Origin: CAZIVP01 sp964542915
Lineage (GTDB): Bacteria; Calditrichota; Calditrichia; Calditrichales; Calditrichaceae
DNA length: 64,000 bases
Direction: 5' to 3'
Assembly: GCA_964542915.1 (NCBI GenBank)
Contig: CAZIVP010000006.1
Coordinates: 124,001-188,000 of the forward strand
The translations under genes and the position numbers were made by a program. Below, in pieces: positions 46,426 to 54,223 of this stretch; the stretch's first letter is position 1; every line of letters begins with the position of its first letter. Below the pieces are notes generated by a model that saw nothing but the letters and a program-made list of their open reading frames with translations, searched no databases and had not been told where the DNA came from.

Positions 46426-47456
46426 TTGATTTTGAGGACTTTTGCGCCGCGGATTTTACTCTCTTTAATTTCCATCAACGCTTCGTTAGCTTTTTCCAGC
46501 GGAAATTCCTGCACTTCGGGCTTAATGGGAATTTCGGCGGCTACCTCTAAGAATTCCTGCACGTCGCTGCGTGCTACGTTGGCCACGCTCTTGATCTCTT
46601 TTTCCAACCACAGATGTCCGGGATAATCCAAATTCAGCAAATATGCCTTATCCACATCTTCCTTGCGAATGGCATTGATGACCAGACGTCCGCTGGAATT
46701 CAAATTCCTGAGCGCCTCCACCACCGGTTTCCAAACCGGAGTCGTATCGATGATGGCGTCCAGCATTTCCGGCGCTTTTTCGCTGGTATCACCCGCCCAT
46801 ACGGCGCCCAGTTTTTTAGCGAAAGCCCGTTCGTCGGCGCTGCGCGCAAACACGTAGACCGGCGTATCGGGATAGAGATGTTTGGCCAGTTGCAACACCA
46901 GATAGCCCGAGGAGCCAAAGCCCGTCAGTCCCAGTTTTTTGCCTTTCTCGAGGGCGGTCAGCTTAAGCGCCCGGTAGCCGATTGCGCCGGCGCACAACAA
47001 TGGAGCGGCCTGACGGTCCTTAAACTTTCTGGGGATGGAAAAGACAAACTCGGCGGGCGCCGTCATATATTCGGCATAACCGCCGTTAACGTCGCGACCG
47101 GTCGCCTTGAATGCGGCGCAGAGATTCTCATTGCCCTCTTTACAAAACGCGCACTGTCCGCAGGCGCTGTATATCCATGCCACGCCGACGCGGTCGCCTT
47201 CTTTGAAGCGCTCCGCATCCACCGCTTCCCCCTTAGCTTCGATGCGGCCCACCACCTGATGGCCAGGGACAACCGGTAAACGCGGCGGCGGTGTGCGCCC
47301 TTCGATCTCGTCCAGTTCGGTGTGGCAGACGCCGCAGACGGAAACCTGAATTAACAGCTCGCCCTCCTGCGGTTCGGGTTTGGGTAGCTCGACCATCTGC
47401 AACGGCGTACGAATCTGCGTTAAATCACTTAGCTGATTCAATATCATGGCTTTCAT
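46422..47456 (-). CDS. Zinc-dependent alcohol dehydrogenase
   Basis: 344 residues of the medium-chain dehydrogenase family. Catalytic zinc ligands are in VCGVCHTELDEIEGRTPPP and in the GHQVVGRI histidine with its neighbours; structural zinc cysteines are in ACGQCAFCKEGNENLC. The NAD-binding Rossmann fold has LGLTGFGSSGYLVLQLAKHL, where the usual GxGxxG is GFGSSG. It should oxidise an alcohol or reduce an aldehyde with NAD(P). DUF2905 follows in the same transcript. Confidence 0.92.
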   Translation of the reverse strand: MKAMILNQLSDLTQIRTPLQMVELPKPEPQEGELLIQVSVCGVCHTELDEIEGRTPPPRLPVVPGHQVVGRIEAKGEAVDAERFKEGDRVGVAWIYSACGQCAFCKEGNENLCAAFKATGRDVNGGYAEYMTAPAEFVFSIPRKFKDRQAAPLLCAGAIGYRALKLTALEKGKKLGLTGFGSSGYLVLQLAKHLYPDTPVYVFARSADERAFAKKLGAVWAGDTSEKAPEMLDAIIDTTPVWKPVVEALRNLNSSGRLVINAIRKEDVDKAYLLNLDYPGHLWLEKEIKSVANVARSDVQEFLEVAAEIPIKPEVQEFPLEKANEALMEIKESKIRGAKVLKIK

Positions 47457-47552
47457 GGCGACATCTCCTTAATGTTTACTATAACTATAATACACAAACT
47501 ATCAAGGGAATTCAAAACCCTCTCCGGCCCACTGCAGCGACAAAACTAAAAA

Positions 47553-47780
47553 ACAGTTCAATTAAGGGTCGAAGATACCACAAAATGCACATCCGGTTTG
47601 AAGCTTTATCCCATTTCCCACAAATTGAAGCGATAGGGTTACCTTCGCTCGACAAAGAAAAACGTCAACGGCAAGGTGCGGCGTTATTACACGATCACCG
47701 AAAGCGGCAAAACAATTCCGGAAAAAGCCCGCCTGCATGCCAAAGAGCTGGTCGTTGATTTTTTTGAAGATACCCTTTGA
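47553..47780 (+). pseudogene. Decayed copy of the padR gene at 53449
   Basis: In the frame of the intact PadR gene, this stretch reads KLYPISHKLK, an amber stop, GYLRSTKKNVNGKVRRYYTI, TESGKTIPEKARLHAKELV and a shifted end VDFFEDTL. It agrees with the last 60 codons of the gene at 53449-53763 nearly base for base in the centre (20-bp identical blocks around TCGACAAAGAAAAACGTCAA). Upstream, AAATGCACATCC matches the HxxKVHIL region of the intact gene, so an internal deletion of about 80 bp is implied. It cannot make a functional regulator. Confidence 0.85.
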
Positions 47781-48595
47781 TGAACAAAGCGGGACGTTAA
47801 GAACATTAGAGCGATGGCCGTTTGCATGCGAGGGCTTGTGTTACACGGTTCGCGCGTCGAGTAACCTAGCGCCTGGCGGGCCGGTATGGTATCGATCCTT
47901 GCCTGCAGGGACAACGAAATAGCCCGGAACGATAAAACAGCCGGCAAACCATCACGCGGTGCCTTTTTTCGGAATTGGACGGCGCTCCGATTGACAAACG
48001 TAGCGGCGCGTGAACCGACAAAACTTCGACCGGAAAGGCCTTCAGCGGTGCGCGTCTTACATCATCCCTCTCCGCTACGGTTCGGTTTTTTTGCTTACCA
48101 TACTCTTGCTGAGATGGATTTTATGAGAAGCGCCATACGCTTAATGGCGACCAATCAGCGGTTTGAAAAGGACAGTCTTTTTTTGCCGTATATCTCTAAA
48201 AAGCCTTTTTCAAGCAATTGATTTCTGCCGGCGTGTAACGCGGGCCTTCGGAATTAGATTATTGACTGCAAACAAGCCAAAGATGAACTGGATAAATGCC
48301 ATTTAAGTTGTTGGCCTATTGAATCTTTCATTCGGATATTGTTGATTTCTCATGTGTTTATATAGTTATATATTTACCACAAACTAAATTTGCAATTAAC
48401 TTTTTCTGCAGCGTGTGTGACGTTAACCAAGAGAATAAATTGGTTTTACGTATTCTACCTTTATATGTGAGGAACCGGGAATCGGGGCGGGGGCTGTTTA
48501 TGGGGCATTTCAGAGAGCGAAGCGAATCGGGAATCTCAAAACCCATCATTAAGTTATTGTTCTCGTCTTACAATTTATGAAGAATTGAAGTACAA
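47781..48595. other. Non-coding debris between relics
   Basis: About 800 bp with short open frames only (for example 47886-48221 on plus, 48358-48549 on minus), none with a family pattern or ribosome binding site. It looks like eroded sequence between the padR relic and the hicBA relic. Confidence 0.4.
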
Positions 48596-48817
48596 CTATT
48601 TTTCAAATGCACTTTGCGGTAGCTGAGATTGTCGGATAATAGCTCTTAGAGTTCCTCTTTAAATTTCTTTATGATTCGGTACAGGAACCGTTGTTGTTGA
48701 TCCCGGTTTTTCCTTTTGCATTATGATATGGCTGCCTTTTTGTCTTATTTTAACAAAACCAAACTTGTTTAAAATATTGCAAATTTCCTGGCCGGATAAT
48801 AAGGGGAGCTTACCCAA
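48596..48817 (-). pseudogene. hicA: hicA toxin gene with an in-frame stop codon
   Basis: A TTG start at 48817 overlapping the hicB stop gives MGKLPLLSGQEICNILNKFG, FVKIRQKGSHIIMQKEKPG with the catalytic histidine of HicA, and TTVPVPNHKEI, then a TAA at codon 53 where homologues have lysine or a similar residue. The frame goes on RGTLRAIIRQSQLPQSAFEK to a TAG at 48596. The continuing text is the normal HicA C-terminus, so one base change broke the gene. The truncated 52-residue product would lack the last helix. Confidence 0.85.
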
Positions 48818-49043
48818 CGCTTACCTCAAGACGTGTCATGAAAATTTCATCATGCAATCGTTCCGATATCTCTTCCCTGGAGGCCGTTTCGAAAAATAAC
48901 TCAATGGCCTCTTTGAGGTTAAGGCGCGCTTCCTCGACGCTGTATCCCTGGCTTGCGATATCCAATTCCGGACAAATGGCGACGAACATATCATCTTCAC
49001 GTTCAATGAATGCTGTAAATTGTTTTATATTCTCTATTGTAAT
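48810..49043 (-). pseudogene. hicB: hicB antitoxin gene without a normal start codon
   Basis: The frame reads QFTAFIEREDDMFVAICPEL, DIASQGYSVEEARLNLKEAI, ELFFETASREEISERLHDEI and MTRLEVSVG, a typical HicB antitoxin (partial RNase-H-like fold). It opens directly after a TAA, and the only in-frame codons before the conserved text are ATT, ACA, ATA and others; no ATG, GTG or TTG is available until the methionine inside the first strand, and no ribosome binding site is seen. The start appears lost, or a rare ATT start is used. It overlaps hicA as in working operons. Confidence 0.75.
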
Positions 49044-49060
49044 TTAGGTTTAATTTAGGT
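49040..49060 (-). repeat. Tandem decamer at the hicB start
   Basis: TAATTTAGGT occurs at 49040-49049 and 49051-49060, an 11-bp phase. It could be the remains of an operator for the antitoxin, or a slippage product that separated hicB from its start codon. Confidence 0.5.
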
Positions 49061-49258
49061 ATTAAATTGAGTTATAACAGGATAGTTCAATCAAAAACAA
49101 ATTGACGAATTATCATCAGACGCCGTTGATACAAAATGGGCCGGAGGCGGTGAAACATTGCCGGACTCCGCTTTGGCTATTTTCTTTTGCCCCATTGGAA
49201 CAAAAAAGAATACCGGAAAAATCGGGCACCGTATCAATCAATTTCTCAAATATTCGTT

Positions 49259-50668
49259 TTATTCGACGCTTAATGCAGGTAGGGTAATCCTGAAACAGGC
49301 GCCCGTCGGTTTGTTATCATAAATTTGAACGGACCCGTTCATCGCGTTTACAATCGACTTAACCAGAGAAAGCCCTAAACCAAATCCCGCTATCTGGTTA
49401 TTTCGATTGTTTTCAAAGCGATAAAAACGCTCAAAAATGCGTTCCCGTTGATCATCGGGAATGCCTATACCATGATCGCATACATCAATGTAAATGGTTT
49501 GATTGTGTAACTTAGCGGTGACCGTAACCGATTCTGATGCATCGGAATATTTAATCGCATTATCAATCAGGTTCTGCATGACCATTGAAAAATATTCGCT
49601 GTTGCCCCGGACATAAAGTCCGTTTTCTACGTCCAATTCAAGATGCTGGTTCGGGAACACTATCTCCATACCGAAAACCACTTTGGACAAATTAAATATG
49701 GACTGATCGTTATGACAATCGTCGCATTCCTTAGCCAGTATGAGTAAGGTACGGACAATCTTAATCATTCGGTCCGTTTGCTGACTCATAACACTGAACG
49801 CCTCCCGGCATTCCTTGTTGTCGTGCGATTTGCGTTGAATATATTCCAGTTCGCTTTTGAGTACCGTTAAGGGAGACATTAACTGGTGAGAGGCGTTATC
49901 CGTAAATTGAGATATTCGATTAAATTGGAATTCAAGCCGGTCAAACAGATTATTCAATGTATCTCTGAGTCTTCCCAGTTCATCATCAGGCCGGGCTTTA
50001 TAATCGAGCCGTTGATTGAGATGAGTCGCCGAAATTCGGTTGGCCAGATTGATTATTTTATTAATCGGGGCAAAACTTCTGCGGGCCAGTATGATACTGA
50101 CGACAATAATAAGTAAAATAATAAACGGAAAACTGTACAGATTGTATTGGAACAGAAGAGGCATAAATTGGGAAAGATTGGTTTTAAATGCCGAAAGCTG
50201 GACGATCGCTGCCGGTTCACCCCGCTCATTCGTCAGATACGTATAAACCGTGCGTAATGTATGTTGCCCTAAATCTATGTTAGTAAAACGGATCGAATCC
50301 CGGTATGCTGGAATACGAAGAGGGATATGGCCGAATTCAGTCAAATTATTACTTTGCAAAAAAATGTCTTTTTCCGGACTATACACCTGGAGGAAAAAAG
50401 AAGTCGGACGGACGGTAATTAAGTCTGTCTCTTGTAGCTCCCGTTTATGGTCAATAATCAAAGAATCATTTTCTACATGCATTGTGAACAAAAGGTGTTC
50501 GAGTTCATGTTCCAGATAATCATCCTTAATACGGCTCGCTTCATATTTTAAAATAAGAAGGAAAAACGTATTGAGTACGATATAGAGGGCTATAACAAAC
50601 AGCGCATTCCATGAGGCATTACGGATAATTGTACCGGATAACTTAAATCGTTTTATCTTCATCTTCAA
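49259..50668 (-). CDS. Sensor histidine kinase of an OmpR-type two-component system
   Basis: 469 residues. Two membrane helices (about 13-38 and 168-192) frame a periplasmic sensor region of about 130 residues. A HAMP linker (SFAPINKIINLANRISATHL) follows, then the HisKA domain with the phospho-acceptor histidine in FTDNASHQLMSPLTVLKSEL and a HATPase with MVQNLIDNAIKYSD, VCDHGIGIPDDQRERIFERF and NQIAGFGLGLSLVKSIVNAM. The sensor region has no motif that tells the ligand. Its start overlaps the response regulator gene by 26 bp, so they are one operon with the regulator first. Confidence 0.95.
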   Translation of the reverse strand: MKMKIKRFKLSGTIIRNASWNALFVIALYIVLNTFFLLILKYEASRIKDDYLEHELEHLLFTMHVENDSLIIDHKRELQETDLITVRPTSFFLQVYSPEKDIFLQSNNLTEFGHIPLRIPAYRDSIRFTNIDLGQHTLRTVYTYLTNERGEPAAIVQLSAFKTNLSQFMPLLFQYNLYSFPFIILLIIVVSIILARRSFAPINKIINLANRISATHLNQRLDYKARPDDELGRLRDTLNNLFDRLEFQFNRISQFTDNASHQLMSPLTVLKSELEYIQRKSHDNKECREAFSVMSQQTDRMIKIVRTLLILAKECDDCHNDQSIFNLSKVVFGMEIVFPNQHLELDVENGLYVRGNSEYFSMVMQNLIDNAIKYSDASESVTVTAKLHNQTIYIDVCDHGIGIPDDQRERIFERFYRFENNRNNQIAGFGLGLSLVKSIVNAMNGSVQIYDNKPTGACFRITLPALSVE

Positions 50669-51326
50669 TCAGACAATAACCCTCTCCGTATATGGTTTTC
50701 ACAGAAACGGAAGCTCCGAACTGTTTCAGTTTTTTACGCAAGTTTTTGATGGTCGCCTCAATAAAGTTGGTGTTGGGGAGAAACGGCAACTGCCAAACTT
50801 CTTTGGCCAGTTGTTCTTTACTCAAAATCATTTGTTTATGCTGTATTAAATAACGCAATAACTCAAATTCCATTTCGGGTAGTTTGATTGTTTCTTCCTC
50901 TTTATGCAGGTTATGTGTCACTAAATCAAGAGTCAACCGTCCTATAGAGAGTGTATGTGTTTCATTTTGCCTGCGCCTTAGCACAGCATTTAGACGGGCA
51001 AGCACCTCTTCAAATGAAAAGGGTTTGGTAATATAATCATCGGCCCCAACATTCAAAGCCTGTACTTTATTGGATAGTTCGGTGAGCGCAGTCAGCAGAA
51101 TAATCGGTATCTCATTACCTTCTTCCCGCAGTTTTTTGCACACCTCCAATCCGCTTACTTTTGGCATGCGCCAATCCAGTATTAATGCGTCATACTTACC
51201 GTTGGTGATTTTATTTAAAGTGCTTTCTCCATCTTCGGCAATATCGGCCACGAAACGTTCCGCTTGCAGGCTTTTTTTTAATGATTGAGCGATATAAAAC
51301 TCATCTTCTGCAATTAAAATTTTCAT
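50643..51326 (-). CDS. OmpR/PhoB-family response regulator
   Basis: 227 residues. The receiver (1-118) has IAEDEFY, acceptor aspartate in ALILDWRMPKVSG, threonine in ILLTALTELS and lysine in YITKPFSFEE. The winged-helix DNA-binding domain (about 130-222) contains LTLDLVTHNLHKEEETIKLP, EFELLRYLIQHKQMILSKEQ and FIEATIKNLRKKLKQFGASV, then TIYGEGYCL. It is phosphorylated by the kinase encoded just downstream. A phased direct repeat lies in the divergent promoter region and is its likely binding site. Confidence 0.95.
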   Translation of the reverse strand: MKILIAEDEFYIAQSLKKSLQAERFVADIAEDGESTLNKITNGKYDALILDWRMPKVSGLEVCKKLREEGNEIPIILLTALTELSNKVQALNVGADDYITKPFSFEEVLARLNAVLRRRQNETHTLSIGRLTLDLVTHNLHKEEETIKLPEMEFELLRYLIQHKQMILSKEQLAKEVWQLPFLPNTNFIEATIKNLRKKLKQFGASVSVKTIYGEGYCLIEDEDKTI

Positions 51327-51405
51327 AATGAACGATTCCTGTTTTTTAAAGCAGTCGAATTTAAAAAAAATCCTGCAGAATGAACATCAAAAAAGATGAA
51401 AAAAT

Positions 51406-51422
51406 TTTCATAATTGTTTCAT
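51406..51422. promoter_or_regulatory. Putative OmpR-type binding box between divergent genes
   Basis: TTTCAT is repeated at 51406-51411 and 51417-51422, an 11-bp phase expected for tandem OmpR/PhoB sites. The left copy is also half of an inverted repeat, ATGAAAA-AA-TTTTCAT. It lies about 80 bp from the regulator start on one side and 65-80 bp from the receiver gene on the other. Confidence 0.4.
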
Positions 51423-51484
51423 TTTAATGAGGAAAATTATTTGTATATTACTTTAAAAGGACGAATTAAACGCTATTTTAACGG

Positions 51485-51865
51485 ATGAGAGTGTTGACGG
51501 TGTGCGAAGACGAGGGAATTTTAAACCAAATGAAGCAACCAAGGTCTTTGCCCGACATACAATTCGATTATTATCAAGGCGTGAAGGATAAACTGGATGT
51601 GTTTTTATTTATATGTACCAAAAAATCAGAATTAGTATTGATAGACGGCGATTTTTTAAAGGACGAAGCGATCGCCCTGATCAGGGCGATCAAAATAATA
51701 AACAATGAACTTAGCGTCATTTTTGTTACTTCGGATAATAGTTTACACCTGGGACGCCAGGTTAATGAACTTGGAATTCAATATTATGCGATTAAACCAT
51801 TAGCTGATGGAGAAATTATACAAGCCGTTGAAGCTCTGAGTAACAGACATATTCGTAAATCTTGA
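51485..51865 (+). CDS. Stand-alone receiver-domain protein
   Basis: 126 residues forming one receiver fold: VLTVCEDEG near the start, a candidate acceptor aspartate in LVLIDGDFLKDEA, SVIFVTSDNSL with the hydroxyl residue and YYAIKPLADGEI with the lysine. The loop after the acceptor (GDFL instead of the usual MPxMDG) is unusual, so phosphorylation is uncertain. It is transcribed divergently from the two-component pair and precedes the octaheme cytochrome gene by 31 bp, which suggests a role in signalling tied to that cytochrome. Confidence 0.7.
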   Translation: MRVLTVCEDEGILNQMKQPRSLPDIQFDYYQGVKDKLDVFLFICTKKSELVLIDGDFLKDEAIALIRAIKIINNELSVIFVTSDNSLHLGRQVNELGIQYYAIKPLADGEIIQAVEALSNRHIRKS

Positions 51866-51896
51866 ATTAATCATTTATAAAACTGGAGGTAATATT

Positions 51897-53336
51897 ATGC
51901 GACTATCGTTACAACTACTAACAATCTTGGTAGCAGGCTTTATTCTTCTTTTCGGAAAACCGCTTGCCGCACAGGATTATGCGGGGAGCGAGACCTGCAA
52001 GACTTGCCACAGTAATAAGTATGATAATTACACAAAAAGCGGCCACCCGTACAAGATTAACAAAGTGGAAGGCGCCGCCCCCGTTTATCCGGAAGGGACG
52101 TCTCCGGGAGTGCCAAATCCGCCGGAAGATCAAACCTGGGATGATATTTCTTATGTTATCGGAGGTTTTGGCTGGAAAGCACGCTTTATGGACAGCGAAG
52201 GTTATATTCTAACGGGAGATTCTATAAGGCAGTATAATCTGGCAAACGCCGAACTCGGACTGGATGCAGGATGGTCCGGTTATGACAGCGACAAGGCGCC
52301 ACGGAAGCCTTACACCTGCGGCTCTTGTCATACGACCGGTTGGGTTGCGGATGAAGACCCCGATACAGACGGCGATTTAAGCGATAATCAGGATGGTCTC
52401 GAAGGAATTCATGGGACTTGGGTAGAGCCGGGCATCCGCTGCGAAGCCTGCCATGGTCCATCGGCGGATCATGCCGAATCGCCCTCAACAGTCAAACCGA
52501 GCACGGAGGAAAACTGCAGCACTTGCCATATTCGCGGCGACGTCACTCAAATCGACGCCAGCGGTGGTCTTATCAAGCATCATGAACAATACGAAGATTT
52601 ACTGGCTTCCCCCCATAAAAACTTTGACTGTGGTAGCTGTCATTCGCCGCATAAAAGCACCAAATACGCCATGGGCGGTTATAAAGGCGACGACGAAACC
52701 TGTTTGACCTGCCACAGCGATGTTGAGATTAAAATAGATGGCAAAGCGGACTTTTCATGTAAAAGTTGCCACATGCCCTTTGCAGCAAAATCAGCGGTAA
52801 ATATTAACATCGATTATGAGGGCGGCACAGTACCAAAAGGCGATATCCGCACGCATATGTTCAGAATCAATCCGGACACCTCCTGGAATATGTTTACAGA
52901 TGATGGCGCATTTGTCCGCGTGGATGATGAAGATAAAGCGTATATCTCGCTGCCTTATGCCTGCCTCAGTTGCCATACCAATCAATCGCTGGCATGGGCC
53001 GGTGAGAATGCTAACGCAATCCACGGTACCGGAACCGCCATACATGACGATCTTATTGCGGCTAATTTACCGGCCAACTTTGAACTGCATCAAAATTTCC
53101 CCAATCCTTTTAATCCCAGTACGACCATTGTATTTGACTTGCCCGAGGCATCCGATGTCAATCTGGCAATATACACCATCGATGGAAAACGCATTCAAAA
53201 TCTGATAAACAACCGTATGCCAGCCGGCAGGCATAATATTAAAATCGACGGAAGTAACCTGGCATCCGGCATCTATATTTACAGCATACAGGCAGGCGAG
53301 TTCAGCATGGCGAAAAAAATGATTCTGACCAAATAA
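51897..53336 (+). CDS. Octaheme cytochrome c with C-terminal sorting domain
   Basis: 479 residues with a signal peptide (1-25, ending AAQ). Eight CxxCH haem-binding motifs start at residues 34, 141, 182, 207, 245, 269, 288 and 356. From 396 to the end there is a type IX-like sorting domain, FELHQNFPNPFNPSTTIVFD to SGIYIYSIQAGEFSMAKKMI, so the protein is predicted to be carried to or beyond the outer membrane. It probably passes electrons across or outside the envelope, to or from sulfur, nitrogen or metal compounds; no family-specific active-site motif allows a choice. A strong terminator follows. The two-component genes on the left are the likely regulators. Confidence 0.9.
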   Translation: MRLSLQLLTILVAGFILLFGKPLAAQDYAGSETCKTCHSNKYDNYTKSGHPYKINKVEGAAPVYPEGTSPGVPNPPEDQTWDDISYVIGGFGWKARFMDSEGYILTGDSIRQYNLANAELGLDAGWSGYDSDKAPRKPYTCGSCHTTGWVADEDPDTDGDLSDNQDGLEGIHGTWVEPGIRCEACHGPSADHAESPSTVKPSTEENCSTCHIRGDVTQIDASGGLIKHHEQYEDLLASPHKNFDCGSCHSPHKSTKYAMGGYKGDDETCLTCHSDVEIKIDGKADFSCKSCHMPFAAKSAVNINIDYEGGTVPKGDIRTHMFRINPDTSWNMFTDDGAFVRVDDEDKAYISLPYACLSCHTNQSLAWAGENANAIHGTGTAIHDDLIAANLPANFELHQNFPNPFNPSTTIVFDLPEASDVNLAIYTIDGKRIQNLINNRMPAGRHNIKIDGSNLASGIYIYSIQAGEFSMAKKMILTK

Positions 53337-53362
53337 ACCGCAACCAATGAAAGCATAAATTT

Positions 53363-53388
53363 AAGCCGCCCGCGGGCGGCTTTTTTTT
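53363..53388 (+). terminator. Intrinsic terminator of the octaheme cytochrome gene
   Basis: AAGCCGCCC-GC-GGGCGGCTT followed by eight T forms a near-perfect hairpin 27 bp past the stop codon. Confidence 0.95.
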
Positions 53389-53395
53389 ATATCGC

Positions 53396-53424
53396 TTGAC
53401 AATATCGTATTTCGATATTATTTT
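53396..53424 (+). promoter_or_regulatory. Promoter of the padR gene
   Basis: TTGACA (53396-53401) and TATTTT (53419-53424) with a 17-bp spacer. It starts only 8 bp after the T tract of the preceding terminator. Confidence 0.75.
53401..53419. promoter_or_regulatory. Palindrome between -35 and -10, probable PadR operator
   Basis: AATATCG-TATTT-CGATATT, a perfect 7-bp inverted repeat with a 5-bp centre, occupies the promoter spacer, so a bound dimer would block RNA polymerase. Autorepression by PadR is the simplest reading. Confidence 0.6.
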
Positions 53425-53448
53425 GCTGCAAACACTCGGGAAGATAAT

Positions 53449-53763
53449 ATGGAAGACAAATTGATCAAAGACCTGCTGCTGGGATTCATAAAAGTGCACA
53501 TCCTGTATCACGCCGATAAAGAGCCGATCTTCGGGCAGGAATTTCAAGAGGAGCTGCACAGGCACGGTTACGATGTATCATTCGGAACGCTCTATCCCAT
53601 CTTCCACAAATTGGAGCAACAGGGTTACCTGCAATCGACAAAGAAAAACGTCAACGGAAAGGTGCGGCGTTATTACACCATCACCGAAAACGGCAAAACG
53701 ATCCTGGAAAAAGCCCGCCTGCAGGCCAAAGAGCTGGTCGATGAATTATTTGAAGATTCATAA
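53449..53763 (+). CDS. PadR-family transcriptional regulator
   Basis: 104 residues, a winged helix with the PadR pattern: LIKDLLLGFIKVHILYHADK, FQEELHRHGYDVSFGTLYPI, FHKLEQQGYLQSTKKNVNGK, RRYYTITENGKTILEKARLQ and a C-terminal dimerisation helix. Its promoter contains a palindrome that it may bind. Downstream genes, including the polyferredoxin and sulfur genes, are candidate targets. A dead copy of the same gene is at 47.6 kb, 5.8 kb away. Confidence 0.93.
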   Translation: MEDKLIKDLLLGFIKVHILYHADKEPIFGQEFQEELHRHGYDVSFGTLYPIFHKLEQQGYLQSTKKNVNGKVRRYYTITENGKTILEKARLQAKELVDELFEDS

Positions 53764-53764
53764 G

Positions 53765-54190
53765 GTGTTCATAATTTTGAGATTTATAATTACAAGAAAA
53801 ATTGCCGTTTACTTTTTATTGCTTTCCTTAACCGGGCTACTTGCCGACCGCTTTATTCCTCACGAACATCATGAGACAAACGACGGTATCGTTGTTGATT
53901 TCCCCGGGAATGAAAAGCAGGCTTCCCCAAAAGAAGATAAGGATGCGGGAGAAAAGATACACAGCGCATTTTTTCTGATTTCATTGGCGGAAGCGTATAA
54001 TGATCTCAATATGGGTCATGCATTCAACGCCCTTTTACCAGCCGCTTTCAAAACCATTTTGCCTGCCGGCACAAAGATATTCGTGATCGAAAAATATTTG
54101 TTGTTAAAAAAAATATTAAATTTAAATCTGGCTATTTTAAGATATTTCATTTTTAAGGCGCCTCCGTTATTGATGCATTTTATTCGATAA
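53765..54190 (+). CDS. Hypothetical membrane or exported protein with a histidine-rich segment
   Basis: About 141 residues starting with GTG one base after the padR stop (a TTG four codons later is possible). The N-terminus is a hydrophobic signal (ITRKIAVYFLLLSLTGLLA) followed by DRFIPHEHHETNDG, an HxHH metal-like site, a charged stretch KQASPKEDKDAGEK, and a hydrophobic basic end. No homologous family is known to me. Its tight coupling to padR and to the polyferredoxin gene 33 bp on argues that it is translated and belongs to this unit. Confidence 0.5.
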   Translation: MFIILRFIITRKIAVYFLLLSLTGLLADRFIPHEHHETNDGIVVDFPGNEKQASPKEDKDAGEKIHSAFFLISLAEAYNDLNMGHAFNALLPAAFKTILPAGTKIFVIEKYLLLKKILNLNLAILRYFIFKAPPLLMHFIR

Positions 54191-54223
54191 CTGTTAAATG
54201 AACATCAATAATGAGAGAAAATT

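Noticed and set aside
47291..47758. 155-codon plus-strand frame
   Set aside because: Its first half is the complement of the alcohol dehydrogenase gene and its end runs through the padR relic in the wrong frame.
53573..53764. Long N-terminal extension of the hypothetical gene at 53765, within padR
   Set aside because: It is the shifted frame of padR with basic, non-protein-like text; the GTG after the padR stop opens a proper signal sequence.
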